From Bacillota bacterium (GTDB taxonomy: Bacteria; Bacillota; Clostridia; Lachnospirales; Lachnospiraceae), in the NCBI GenBank assembly GCA_023423045.1, contig JAFAGA010000072.1, forward strand, positions 1-36,666: a stretch of 36,666 nt of DNA, given 5' to 3'. Below the pieces are notes generated by a model, which was not told the DNA's origin, ran no database searches, and saw only the letters and a list, made by a program, of their open reading frames with translations. Below, piece after piece: positions 1 through 8,038 of this stretch. The first letter of the stretch is position 1. Each line of letters opens with the position of its first letter. A program made the position numbers and the translations under genes.

Positions 1-25
1 GCTGAATTGGAATCCGAGGTTCCAG

Positions 26-77
26 TTTGCAAACTTAACTTCTGGTCTGGTATATTCCTTGCAAGATTAAATTCCAG
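26..77 (+). repeat. extra IS30 right-end-like sequence beside the element
   Basis: Two further motifs, at 27-45 and 59-77, lie in the same orientation and order as the right end of the IS30 element and also finish in TTCCAG. They sit 23 bp outside the left border at 101. This looks like the right end of a second, upstream copy or a remnant of a tandem element. A single further copy of the motif, in the same orientation, is at 252-270 in the transposase 3' region. The window starts too close to tell whether a second element continues to the left. Confidence 0.55.
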
Positions 78-100
78 CAAACTAAGGTTTCTAAGATTTT

Positions 101-1721
101 CTGGAATTAAGTATTGCAAAACTTCATTTAACTGGAACTTACTATGCCAAACTCATTGTTTTATAGTTCAAAAGCTGTTATGCTTTTTTCGAGATGATTT
201 TCTCTGGAAAAAGAGCACACGCTAACCAAAGGTCGAATTTAGCTTCCTTTTTTGCAAGATTAAATTCCACCCCTATACGGTTCGATATCGATTCCGGATG
301 GCGTTTGCTATTTTACTTTTTCAGCAACAGAGGTGTTAGATTAATCTCGTTAGCGGGAATAAGCTTAATATTAAGCTTTTCAAGTATTTCCCCGCTATTT
401 AGGAAGCTGAACAGCTGGTGTGCGGACTGGTTGTTCAGCTTTTTCCTATTGTATGAATTGATATGGCTCATCATCATGGAAATATCCTCTTGATCAAGGT
501 CATCAAATGACGTTCCTTTTGGTAAAACGCGTCGTATCATCTCGTGTGTTACCTCGCATCCACCTTTTTGGTCAGAGCGTTGTGGATCACAATAAAACAA
601 ATGTGTTCTGCGATCATTATGCTCATTAAACTCTATTGACAATGGATTGGTAAATTCACTGCCACGGTCAGTGAGTATGACTTGGAATAAATCAGTAAAA
701 GTATCATGTCCCAAAAGTTCATACAATTGATCAAATATCTCAGATACTGACTTCGCTGTATTTGCATCTCGGATAAATGCGAGCATCAGGCTACAGTTCC
801 TAAAGTAGATGGTCAGAAAAACTTTTCCACCTTTACGTCCTTCTACAGAATCCATTTCTACAACTGGAATATCTGGATTCGCTACAAGATAGCTTTCAAA
901 GTCTTCGTAAGTTCTGCCAACATGACACTGCTTATCAACTCTTACAGGTTTCTTGTGTGAACGGGTCCGATAACGAACTTTTCTCGGAAGATCGATGTTA
1001 TCAACGGATAAAAGACCTGCATCAATGTAGTTATAGATGGTCTTTTCATCCAACATGATATCGTCCGCATGATTCACACAGATCATGTGTATAGACTGTC
1101 CTTGTTTCACAAGTGGCGAGATAATGTTATCGATGCGTTTTAATTCTGACGGAGTGATTGCTATTCCTTGACGACTTTCAGTTCTGGTTGATTCATAGCC
1201 TTTCTGAGCACTTTTGGCATCATAAAGATGGCGTTCCAGCTTGCAGCGCATGCGGGTATCACAGCCATTACAGACATAAGGTGGTTTATTAAGCTTCTGA
1301 CAAGTAAGTTCCATAAAATCAGGGCAATGCTCATAACAATTTCGATATGTACATCCCTTACAGGAACCATGATATGGGTGCTTGCATGGTCTGCATGCCT
1401 TTCCCATATAGGAACAACTGGTACGCTTGGCACAGGGATTATAGCTCCCTTTACGTACTGTTTGACGATGGTTCTTAACTTCTTTTGAGATAGTAGATGG
1501 ATCTTTACCTAGTGATCTTCCAATCTCAGTAAACGAGTCTCCTTCTCTAAGGGAGACTTCAATATGGGCTCTTTCATCAAGAGTCAGATGTGCGTTCTTA
1601 GCCATGGTAATTCCTCCTTGGATTTACGCCATCCGAACTCTGTTGCTAAGTCCTAAGTATAACAGAGCAGAATGTTTGCAATAGTAACTTCTGGTAGTAA
1701 TTTTGCAAAACTAAGTTCCAG
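101..1721 (-). mobile_element. IS30-family insertion sequence, apparently complete
   Basis: The element is bounded by inverted ends that each hold two related 19-bp motifs of the form TTGCAAnAnTAAnTTCCAG. The left end carries them on the complementary strand at 101-119 and 132-150, and the right end carries them at 1676-1694 and 1703-1721. Both outer motifs finish in TTCCAG, which is why the borders are set there. Inside lies one full-length minus-strand transposase gene. The 1.6-kb length is somewhat above a typical IS30 element, consistent with a transposase carrying an extra cysteine-rich region. IS30 elements normally make target duplications of 2-3 bp, too short to establish here. Borders are inferred from the motif symmetry. 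Confidence 0.75.
313..1605 (-). CDS. IS30-family transposase
   Basis: This 430-residue DDE transposase would cut and join the ends of the surrounding element. Residues about 5-45 form the helix-turn-helix typical of IS30 transposases (LTLDERAHIE, then SLGKDPSTISKEVK). Residues 58-121 contain twelve cysteines, probably a zinc-binding insertion seen in a Clostridia subgroup of the family. The catalytic triad is readable as D252 in VEMDSVEG, D313 in ILTDRGSEF and E351 in KGGCEVTHE. No frameshift or internal stop is present, so the enzyme may be active. The start codon has a GGAGG-type ribosome site just upstream on the minus strand. It is transcribed away from the DUF2975 gene to its right. Confidence 0.95.
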   Translation of the reverse strand: MAKNAHLTLDERAHIEVSLREGDSFTEIGRSLGKDPSTISKEVKNHRQTVRKGSYNPCAKRTSCSYMGKACRPCKHPYHGSCKGCTYRNCYEHCPDFMELTCQKLNKPPYVCNGCDTRMRCKLERHLYDAKSAQKGYESTRTESRQGIAITPSELKRIDNIISPLVKQGQSIHMICVNHADDIMLDEKTIYNYIDAGLLSVDNIDLPRKVRYRTRSHKKPVRVDKQCHVGRTYEDFESYLVANPDIPVVEMDSVEGRKGGKVFLTIYFRNCSLMLAFIRDANTAKSVSEIFDQLYELLGHDTFTDLFQVILTDRGSEFTNPLSIEFNEHNDRRTHLFYCDPQRSDQKGGCEVTHEMIRRVLPKGTSFDDLDQEDISMMMSHINSYNRKKLNNQSAHQLFSFLNSGEILEKLNIKLIPANEINLTPLLLKK

Positions 1722-1808
1722 TTTTTTGCTGAATGGGCTGGAATTTAAATTTTCAATTCAGCTGCAATGATATAGCAAGCTCTAATATTGCATAGGAGGA
1801 TATTAACC

Positions 1809-2258
1809 ATGGGCAGGAATCCTTTGATCAGGTTAACAAAATGGATCTTGGATATTATGTTTTATTCGGGAATTGTAGTTTGTATCACGGTACCATTTAC
1901 ATTCAAACAGGTGGGGAGATACTATAAAATTTTTCAGGAGTTTTATCTTCCCTTCTGCATTATTTTTATGATTGCCGGCGTATTTGCGCTGGTTATTCTG
2001 TGGGAGCTCAGGAGTATCTTCAAGACAGTGCTCAGAGAAGATCCCTTTGTGCGCGAGAATGTAGCCTCTTTAAAGAGGATGGGGATCAGCGCTTTCTGCA
2101 TTGCTGTGACCATGCTTGCCCGGCTGTTCCTTGTGATTACTCCGGCCGCGCTGGTGCTGGTCGCCGTATTTTCAATTGCGGGATTATTCTCTCTGGTATT
2201 ATCCCTGGTGTTTGACCAGGCAGTAACCTACAAACTAGAGAATGATCTCACCATATAG
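1809..2258 (+). CDS. DUF2975 family membrane protein
   Basis: A 149-residue integral membrane protein with about four hydrophobic segments, near residues 10-32, 45-68, 95-115 and 118-140. The layout fits the DUF2975 family, whose function is not known. The start is placed at 1809 because AGGAGGA at 1794-1800 sits 8 bases before it; an ATG at 1788 would add seven residues but has no such site. The next gene, a small XRE-type regulator, begins 11 bases after the stop, and its ribosome site overlaps this stop codon, so the two are co-translated. DUF2975 genes paired with a YozG-like regulator are a recurrent arrangement in Firmicutes, suggesting the regulator acts with or on this membrane protein. 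Confidence 0.8.
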   Translation: MGRNPLIRLTKWILDIMFYSGIVVCITVPFTFKQVGRYYKIFQEFYLPFCIIFMIAGVFALVILWELRSIFKTVLREDPFVRENVASLKRMGISAFCIAVTMLARLFLVITPAALVLVAVFSIAGLFSLVLSLVFDQAVTYKLENDLTI

Positions 2259-2269
2259 GAGGGCCCCGC

Positions 2270-2488
2270 ATGATAGTGGTAAATCTGGATGTAGTAATGG
2301 CGCAGCGGAAAATGGGCCTGACGGAATTGGCAGAGCAAGTGGATATAACCCTGGCGAACTTATCGATTTTAAAAAATAATAAAGCCAAGGCAATCCGGTT
2401 TAATACTCTGGAAGCGATCTGCAAGGCCTTGAATTGCCAGCCGGGAGATATTCTCCAATATGTGGAAGATGAAGAGCCTCCGGGATGA
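2270..2488 (+). CDS. small XRE/Cro-type helix-turn-helix regulator (YozG-like)
   Basis: A 72-residue protein that is essentially one Cro/C1-type DNA-binding domain. Residues about 8-60 show the five-helix pattern: MAQRKMGLTELAEQVDI, then LANLSILKNNKAKAIRFNTLEAICKAL, ending in the CQPGDILQY motif common to this group. AGGAGG at 2257-2262 precedes the ATG by 7 bases. It has no ligand or oligomerisation domain, so it is probably a simple repressor or activator of its own operon. The gene follows DUF2975 directly and precedes a DUF4173 gene by about 107 bases. Targets are not shown by the sequence. Confidence 0.9.
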   Translation: MIVVNLDVVMAQRKMGLTELAEQVDITLANLSILKNNKAKAIRFNTLEAICKALNCQPGDILQYVEDEEPPG

Positions 2489-2595
2489 TTGACCGAAGGC
2501 AGGCGGATCAAGAATGGATTGCTGTGGACAGAACTGCAGTACGAAAATGATATTAACAATAAGTGGAGACATTGCTGAGAGGAGAATGAAAAATT

Positions 2596-4233
2596 ATGAA
2601 TGAATTAAATAAGGTTCCTTCCGGTGAGGAGCAGACCGCCCCCGCCGATAAGGAAGTACAGAATGCAGCCGTAGGCTTCCCAAAGCGGATGGAGCCGCCA
2701 CTGCTTACTAAAGTGCGCCAAAAATTTGAGATAACCGGTTTCATCAGCCTGTTATTTGGAGTCTTTTTTACCTTTTGCTTTTACCGGGCAAAGCTGGGCT
2801 TCAATGCTCTGCTTTTCACTTTGGTAATGGTTGTTCTTCTGGTTATGATAATGAAGAAATATGAGATATCCATCAGGAGAGGAACCTGGTTTTACTATCT
2901 GGGTGCGGCACTGTTCGGACTTTCCGCGGCGCTGACCTCCAGCGATACACTGCAGTTGTTGAATATTATAGCTATTTTACTTCTGCTGAATCTCTCTTTG
3001 CTCCATCAATTCCATGATACTGGGGAATGGGATGTGCTTAAGTCTCTGGGGAAAATGTTAGGGATGCTGCTGTATGGAATCGCATCGATTGGAATGCCTT
3101 TCCTGGATAGCTTTCAATTTCTTAAGAAAACCAGAATGTTTCGCAATGACCGGGTAAGGAGCATTTTTGCCGGGATACTTCTGGCAATTCCGTTTCTATG
3201 GATTATTATTTTGCTGTTGTCCCAGGCAGATATAATATTTGGTGATATGACAAGGAGACTGGCTCTGCATATTTTTTCAGGAGACATAATACTTATTGTT
3301 TTTTTGGTTTTCTTCGGTTTCCTGTGCTGCTACTCCATCATTTGCGGAGCGGCTGCCCAAACAGGACGGGAGGAGTACCTTCGCAAGAAGGGGGATGCAT
3401 CCGTTGCCATTACGGTAATCCTTCTTATCACGATTGTATATGCGGTGTTCTGCGGCCTTCAGATTGTATATTTGTTCAACAGCGGTTTATTTGCCCTTCC
3501 CCAGGGATATACCTTTGCTGAATATGCCAGACGGGGATTTTTTGAGCTTCTGGCTGTGGCGGTGCTTAATGTGGTATTAATGCTTCTTGGTACAACTTAT
3601 TTTGAAGAAAACCGCTTTCTTCGCCATCTGCTGACCATTATGACCGCTTGTACCTATGTTATGATCGGTTCGGCTACTTATCGGATGCTGCTCTATATTT
3701 CGGCATACCGCCTGACTTTTCTCCGGCTTTTTGTATTGCTTGCCCTGGCGGTCATTGCCTTATTTCTGGCAGGAGTCATCTTATCGGTATACCGCAGGCA
3801 ATTTCCGCTGTTTCGCTATGGTGTTGTTGTGATTGCTGTCAGCTATTTAATCTTTTCCCTGGCAAAGCCGGACCATTGGATCGCAGTTTACCTGGAGCAG
3901 GGGAAAGTCCAGCTAACGGCAGAGGATGCGGCCTATCTAACCAAGGAGCTGTCCCTGGACGCATCTTCGACAGTGCTGAAGCTGCTTTCCGATGAGAGCC
4001 GCTGGACGGAAGATGCAAAGCAGGGGAAGGAGATGGAGAACTCTTTGGCAGAGTATACGGAGTATATGTTCGAGGAGGTACGTGAGTCCAATTCCATAGA
4101 CTATTATAATGAGAGTTACCATGAAAGAATTAAAAGGGAGAGAGAAGGCAGAGGCCTGCGGGACTATAATCCCTCCGTATCAAAGGCGTGGAAAGAAGCC
4201 AAAAACAATCCGATCCGGTATTACAAGCAATGA
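2596..4233 (+). CDS. DUF4173 family polytopic membrane protein
   Basis: A 545-residue membrane protein. The first 45 residues are hydrophilic and rich in Glu, Pro and Lys. Roughly a dozen hydrophobic segments follow between residues about 50 and 435, and the last 110 residues are a soluble tail with many Glu, Lys and Tyr. The arrangement, and conserved features such as the LHQFHDTGEWD loop near residue 137, fit the DUF4173 family, whose role is unknown. A GAGAGGAGAA stretch at 2577-2586 serves as ribosome site. The gene follows the XRE regulator and is probably in the same operon as it and DUF2975. A transport or envelope-stress role would be a guess. Confidence 0.8.
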   Translation: MNELNKVPSGEEQTAPADKEVQNAAVGFPKRMEPPLLTKVRQKFEITGFISLLFGVFFTFCFYRAKLGFNALLFTLVMVVLLVMIMKKYEISIRRGTWFYYLGAALFGLSAALTSSDTLQLLNIIAILLLLNLSLLHQFHDTGEWDVLKSLGKMLGMLLYGIASIGMPFLDSFQFLKKTRMFRNDRVRSIFAGILLAIPFLWIIILLLSQADIIFGDMTRRLALHIFSGDIILIVFLVFFGFLCCYSIICGAAAQTGREEYLRKKGDASVAITVILLITIVYAVFCGLQIVYLFNSGLFALPQGYTFAEYARRGFFELLAVAVLNVVLMLLGTTYFEENRFLRHLLTIMTACTYVMIGSATYRMLLYISAYRLTFLRLFVLLALAVIALFLAGVILSVYRRQFPLFRYGVVVIAVSYLIFSLAKPDHWIAVYLEQGKVQLTAEDAAYLTKELSLDASSTVLKLLSDESRWTEDAKQGKEMENSLAEYTEYMFEEVRESNSIDYYNESYHERIKREREGRGLRDYNPSVSKAWKEAKNNPIRYYKQ

Positions 4234-4329
4234 TGTAATTTATTCCAGATGTATAATTTTTGAAGATTATGATCCCGTGGATCAGTTATTGCTATAAGAG
4301 ACCGCTGAGAGCGGCGGAAGGAGGTTGAA

Positions 4330-4785
4330 ATGAATTTGAAGTTTCGTTTGTATATTCTGGGATTTTTAGATTTGATGCTGTCCGCCGGTGCGGTGTGGCT
4401 TGGAGGAGAGATGCTCCGTGCAGGGAGGGGAAATATTATGGGACCTTCACACCAATGGCTTTTTGTTCTCCCTGTTCAGGACTGGTTTATTTCCGGGTTG
4501 TTAGTGATACTAATCTTTGGGATCGGCAATATGGCTGCTTCCCTGCTGTGTTTTCTGAAAAAGAATAGACTATCCTGGTGCCTGTCCGCTGCCATGGGCG
4601 GGATACTGTACTTGACCATGATTACGCTGGTACTGGTGACAGGGAATTGGAATCTGGCAATTGCAGGCTCTTTTGCTTCCAGTATCGCTCAACTGTTCAT
4701 AAGCAGAAGTGTGTATCTGGAACAGAAGAAGAGAGCATCCGGATATAGCCGTTCCCACAGCTATATCAATACAGGATACTTCTAA
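4330..4785 (+). CDS. small uncharacterised membrane protein
   Basis: A 151-residue protein with four clear hydrophobic segments, at about residues 7-28, 52-78, 84-105 and 107-125, and a basic, Ser/Tyr-rich tail ending in NTGYF. I do not recognise a family. AAGGAGG at 4318-4324 lies five bases before the ATG. A small stem (CCGCT/AGCGG) at about 4303-4315 sits just before the ribosome site. It lies 96 bases after the DUF4173 gene and is likely the last gene of that membrane-protein cluster. The short hydrophilic ends place it in the cytoplasmic membrane; nothing more can be said of its job. Confidence 0.7.
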   Translation: MNLKFRLYILGFLDLMLSAGAVWLGGEMLRAGRGNIMGPSHQWLFVLPVQDWFISGLLVILIFGIGNMAASLLCFLKKNRLSWCLSAAMGGILYLTMITLVLVTGNWNLAIAGSFASSIAQLFISRSVYLEQKKRASGYSRSHSYINTGYF

Positions 4786-4836
4786 AAAAATTATTAAGTA
4801 ATTATGATATTTCCATTTCGGGAGTTACCTTTTCCT

Positions 4837-5053
4837 TATAATATGGTATAATGAAAGCGGAATGAGCAGGATCAAGCTTGCTTGAATCATGTGATTGGAG
4901 CAACAAGATCATGAATACGGTTTAAATTCATGATATAATGAAAGCGTAGTGAGCATGATACGAGCTTGCTCGTAAGCATGCGATCGGAGCTGGAGATCAT
5001 GAACATGGTCTATGTTCATGATATAATGTCGTCAGACATTATACCATATTATA
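4837..5053. repeat. 217-bp MITE-like element with terminal inverted repeats and two tandem hairpin units
   Basis: The ends are perfect 17-bp inverted repeats (TATAATATGGTATAATG at 4837-4853 and its complement at 5037-5053). Inside are two tandem units, 4847-4933 and 4934-5021, each starting TATAATGAAAGCG and ending TTCATGA. A third start at 5022 leads into a 9-bp palindromic stem (5022-5043). Each unit has two hairpins. The first is TCAAGC/GCTTGA (4872-4885) in unit 1 and TACGAGC/GCTCGTA (4959-4974) in unit 2. The second is ATCATGAAT/ATTCATGAT (4908-4934) and an 11-bp stem at 4996-5022. The stems differ in sequence but keep pairing. There is no coding capacity. It could be a non-autonomous mobile repeat, a structured RNA or a regulatory region for the glycosyltransferase that starts 30 bases later. 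Confidence 0.8.
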
Positions 5054-5083
5054 TTTGGGCTATTTTATACGGAAAGGATCGAG

Positions 5084-6088
5084 ATGGAACTGCAAAACGG
5101 TAGCAACAGTATGAATAAAGAAAACAGGAATAATTTGAGTGATACTGATTTTAATAGTATTGAATATACAGTGGATGTTATCATACCCATATATCATTCC
5201 GACGATAAGCTGAATCGGCTGCTTACGATGCTTTACCGGCAGACAGTAAAGCCAAATCAAGTGATTCTGCTTCATACAATTGAAGAGGAAGGCAGAGAGC
5301 AGAAACTGCCGGAGATAGAAGGAGCCAATATCAATGTGATACCCATAGACAAGAAGGATTTTGACCATGGAGGAACCAGAAGATACGGAGCATCCCTGTC
5401 CAATGCGGATATTTTGATGTTTATGACCCAGGATGCGGTTCCGGCGGACGAATACCTGATCGAGCATCTGCTGACACCCTATGCGGACCCCTGGGTATCG
5501 GCAACCTATGCCAGGCAGCTGGCGGATGAGAGTGTGGGACTCATCGAGCGCTATACCAGACATTTTAATTATCCGAAGCAAAGCAGGGTTAAATCCCAGG
5601 AGGATATGGAGAAGCTGGGGATCAAGACCTTCTTCTGCTCCAATGTGTGTGCCACCTACCGCAACAGCGTATACCGAAAGCTGGGAGGGTTTGTGGAAAA
5701 GACAATTTTTAATGAGGATATGATTATGGCGGCAGCGATGATCCATGGGGATTACCGGATTGCCTATGCGGCGGACGCACGGGTGTGGCATTCCCACCGC
5801 TATTCCTACCTGCAGCAGTTCACCCGTAATTTTGATCTGGGGGTATCCCACAGGGAATACGCGCAGGTCTTTCGAGGGATTAAGTCTGAGGCAGAGGGGC
5901 TTAAGCTGGTGAAGAGTACCTTGGATTATCTGGTTGAGAAGAAACAATTCTTATTAATCCCGGATTTGCTTCTATCCAGCGGCTTTAAATTCTTGGGCTA
6001 TCAGATGGGTCTTCGGTATCAGCTGCTTCAGCTGCTGCCCGGAGGGCTGGTAAAACGCTTCAGTATGAATAAGGGCTATTGGAAGTAG
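5084..6088 (+). CDS. family 2 glycosyltransferase, rhamnosyltransferase-like
   Basis: A 334-residue cytoplasmic GT-A fold glycosyltransferase. Residues 30-40 (VDVIIPIYHSD) open the nucleotide-sugar-binding domain. DHGGTR at 94-99 and FMTQDAVP at 113-120, which includes the metal-binding acidic position, are hallmarks of the RfbN-like rhamnosyltransferase branch. NEDM at 210-213 and HSHRYS near 236 are acceptor-side motifs of that branch. It probably moves rhamnose or a similar sugar onto a lipid-linked cell-surface glycan. An AAAGGA ribosome site lies just upstream of 5084; a second in-frame ATG at 5111 is possible. The 217-bp hairpin element immediately precedes the gene. A second GT2 gene follows after 41 bases. 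Confidence 0.88.
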   Translation: MELQNGSNSMNKENRNNLSDTDFNSIEYTVDVIIPIYHSDDKLNRLLTMLYRQTVKPNQVILLHTIEEEGREQKLPEIEGANINVIPIDKKDFDHGGTRRYGASLSNADILMFMTQDAVPADEYLIEHLLTPYADPWVSATYARQLADESVGLIERYTRHFNYPKQSRVKSQEDMEKLGIKTFFCSNVCATYRNSVYRKLGGFVEKTIFNEDMIMAAAMIHGDYRIAYAADARVWHSHRYSYLQQFTRNFDLGVSHREYAQVFRGIKSEAEGLKLVKSTLDYLVEKKQFLLIPDLLLSSGFKFLGYQMGLRYQLLQLLPGGLVKRFSMNKGYWK

Positions 6089-6129
6089 AAGAGGAACGGC
6101 AATTCTAAGCATGGCAGGTGAGAAACGGA

Positions 6130-7059
6130 ATGAGCACAATAGCAATTGTAATGGCTACTTATAATGGAGAAAAATATGTGGATGAACAGATAGAATCCAT
6201 ATTGGCTTCCACCTATCGGGATATTGAGCTGTATATCTTTGATGATGGCTCGAGGGATAACACCCTGGAGCTTTTGAGGAATTATGAGAGGCAGTATCCG
6301 GATACGGTTCATGTGTTTCAGAACGAAAGAAATCTTGGGCATGCTATGAATTTTATCCATGCCCTGTCCAGGACCACAACGGATTATGTTATGTTCTGTG
6401 ATCAGGATGATGTGTGGAAGAATCATAAGGTGGCGATAACCTTAAAGCGTATGAGGCATATGGAGGCACAATTGGGGAAAGACAAGCCCTTGACGGTATT
6501 TACCGATGCTGCCGTAGTGGATGAAAACCTGAAGATGCTTAAGCAATCATTTTTCTGCTCCAGCCATTTGAATCCCTGCCGGACAGATTTGCCCCATCTG
6601 TTAATGGAAAATAAGCTGATCGGCTGTACTGTCATGGTGAATTCGGCGCTTCGTAAAGTCTTGCAAAGCAAGCCTCTGCCGCAGCATGCACGCTATCATG
6701 ACTGGTGGGTCGCTCTGATCGCTTCTGCTTTTGGCAAGATAGGCTATGTGAGGGAGAGCACTCTGCTTTATCGCCAGCATGGCAATAATGTGGTAGGAGA
6801 TACCGGATTTCTGTCCTATGTTACCAACAGGATAGCCAATCTCCAGAAGCAAAGAGAGGCATTGGAGGCACTATATCGGCAGGCGGATGAATTCCTGCAG
6901 CTTTACAAGGATATGCTCCCGGAGGAAAAGCAGGAGATCCTGGCCCAATTTGCATCGATGAGGGAGAAAAGCGTTCTGGAGCGCCGTATTCTTATTTTCA
7001 GATACGGTTTTTGGAAGACAGGGCTTTTACGCAATATAGGATTATTATTCATTATATAA
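6130..7059 (+). CDS. family 2 glycosyltransferase, RgpB/rhamnosyltransferase-like
   Basis: A 309-residue GT2 enzyme of a different branch from its neighbour. AIVMATYNGEKYVDEQIESI opens the donor-binding domain, DDGSRD is at 38-43, and DQDDVW at 91-96 is the metal-binding motif typical of RgpB-like rhamnosyltransferases. HDWW at 190-193 and YRQHGNN at 214-220 are also characteristic. The ATG at 6130 is chosen because AGGTGAG lies 7 bases upstream; an in-frame GTG at 6118 overlaps that site. The two GT2 genes are 41 bases apart and likely act in one pathway for a rhamnose-containing surface polysaccharide, but no sugar-nucleotide synthesis or export genes lie in the window. Confidence 0.88.
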   Translation: MSTIAIVMATYNGEKYVDEQIESILASTYRDIELYIFDDGSRDNTLELLRNYERQYPDTVHVFQNERNLGHAMNFIHALSRTTTDYVMFCDQDDVWKNHKVAITLKRMRHMEAQLGKDKPLTVFTDAAVVDENLKMLKQSFFCSSHLNPCRTDLPHLLMENKLIGCTVMVNSALRKVLQSKPLPQHARYHDWWVALIASAFGKIGYVRESTLLYRQHGNNVVGDTGFLSYVTNRIANLQKQREALEALYRQADEFLQLYKDMLPEEKQEILAQFASMREKSVLERRILIFRYGFWKTGLLRNIGLLFII

Positions 7060-7104
7060 ATGGCCGGGAGTCGGTAAGGAGTCGAAAGGGTATAAATATT
7101 GCCC

Positions 7105-7134
7105 TGATTGCCTGAAGGCTTCCAGTCATTTTTT
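7105..7134 (+). terminator. weak candidate terminator after the glycosyltransferases
   Basis: A short stem (GCC-TGAA-GGC) is followed, after about eleven bases, by a run of seven T at 7128-7134. The stem is weak and the spacing is not ideal. The position between the glycosyltransferase gene and the ilvN promoter is where a terminator would be expected. Confidence 0.35.
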
Positions 7135-7206
7135 TGAATTTTTATTCATTTCACTTTAATGATTTAAATCAATAAAAATTTTGTGCAAAGTGCCCTCTAT
7201 CGGTAC

Positions 7207-7235
7207 TTGACAAATGGGAATGCAGTTGATACAAT
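7207..7235 (+). promoter_or_regulatory. sigma-A-type promoter for ilvN-ilvC
   Basis: TTGACA at 7207-7212 and TACAAT at 7230-7235 are separated by 17 bases, a near-consensus housekeeping promoter. Transcription would begin near 7242, giving a leader of about 200 bases before ilvN that contains a terminator-like hairpin. Confidence 0.75.
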
Positions 7236-7276
7236 AACTTACAACTTAATAATCTTACTTTTTATACAGCAACAGC

Positions 7277-7316
7277 AGCCCCATTACAGAGTGTCCTGTG
7301 GTGATGGGCTTTTCTT
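7277..7316 (+). terminator. leader hairpin with T-rich tail, possible attenuator of ilvN
   Basis: AGCCCC at 7277 and ATGGGCT at 7304-7310 form the base of an imperfect stem that is followed by TTTTCTT. It lies about 35 bases downstream of the predicted transcription start and 130 bases before ilvN. It could attenuate transcription of the branched-chain amino acid genes. I see no T-box consensus, no branched-chain-codon leader peptide and no obvious antiterminator, so the control mechanism is open. Two copies of GAACACGTAAA, at 7384-7394 and 7399-7409, lie further downstream in the same leader. Confidence 0.5.
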
Positions 7317-7443
7317 ATCTTATAGGGAAGCAATCCTGCAAGATAAAAGAGCATAAGCCTGCTTGTGCTTAAACCCACGGGCAGAACACGTAAACCAGGA
7401 ACACGTAAAGTATGAAACCTTACATATACGAAAGGAGTATGCT

Positions 7444-7947
7444 ATGAAGAGAATGGTATTATCAATTCTGGTAGATAACACAGCCGGTGTGCTTAGTCGG
7501 GTGGCAGGATTATTCAGCAGAAGAGGTTATAATATTGACAGCCTGACAGTAGGAGAGACCCAGGATCCGGCCGTCTCAAGAATGACGGTTTTGGCAAAGG
7601 GAGATGACCAGATTTTAGAGCAGATCAGAAAGCAGCTGCTCAAGCTGGAGGATGTCATTGAAATTAAAGAATTGGTTCCGGGGGAATCCGTGACCAGAGA
7701 ATTAATTCTGGTTAAGGTTGCGGCTGCAGAAAAGGAGCGGCAGGCTGTCATCTCCATAGCGGATATTTTCCGGGCGAAGGTGGTGGATGTGGCGCTGGAA
7801 TCCCTGATGATTGAGCTGACGGGCAATCAGGATAAAATTGATGCCTTTATTAATCTGCTTAGCCCCTATACCATTAAGGAACTGGTTCGTACCGGTATCA
7901 CAGGCCTGACCAGAGGCTCCGGAGATATTTCGGATTTTGATGATTAA
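7444..7947 (+). CDS. ilvN: acetolactate synthase small (regulatory) subunit
   Basis: A 167-residue regulatory subunit of acetohydroxyacid synthase, which makes acetolactate or acetohydroxybutyrate for valine, leucine and isoleucine synthesis. Residues 4-75 are an ACT domain (LSILVDNTAGVLSRVAGLFSRR, NIDSLTVGETQDPAVSRMT), where valine would bind. Residues about 83-160 form the C-terminal domain with the family-typical end EVVRTG-like KELVRTGITGLTRG. AAAGGAG at 7431-7437 precedes the ATG by six bases; an in-frame start at 7363 would add 27 residues without a ribosome site. The gene is 91 bases before ilvC and probably co-transcribed. The catalytic large subunit (ilvB) is not in the window, so it must be encoded elsewhere. 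Confidence 0.95.
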   Translation: MKRMVLSILVDNTAGVLSRVAGLFSRRGYNIDSLTVGETQDPAVSRMTVLAKGDDQILEQIRKQLLKLEDVIEIKELVPGESVTRELILVKVAAAEKERQAVISIADIFRAKVVDVALESLMIELTGNQDKIDAFINLLSPYTIKELVRTGITGLTRGSGDISDFDD

Positions 7948-8038
7948 TTGCACTAGCAGGAGGGATTGGCAAGCCAGTCCTCTTGTCATATAGGGAGGAT
8001 TCGTATCCTCAAACACAATCATAAGGAGGATTTAAGTT

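Noticed and set aside
7..493. Plus-strand frames over the left end of the IS30 element
   Set aside because: They cross the inverted end motifs and the antisense strand of the transposase gene and show no coding features.
5060..5947. 295-codon minus-strand frame opposite the first glycosyltransferase
   Set aside because: The plus-strand frame has clear GT2 motifs; the minus frame is a shadow without recognisable domains or ribosome site.
7236..7443. T-box riboswitch before ilvN
   Set aside because: No T-box consensus (TGGNACCGCG) or specifier-loop stem can be seen, and the terminator is too close to the promoter for a T-box.
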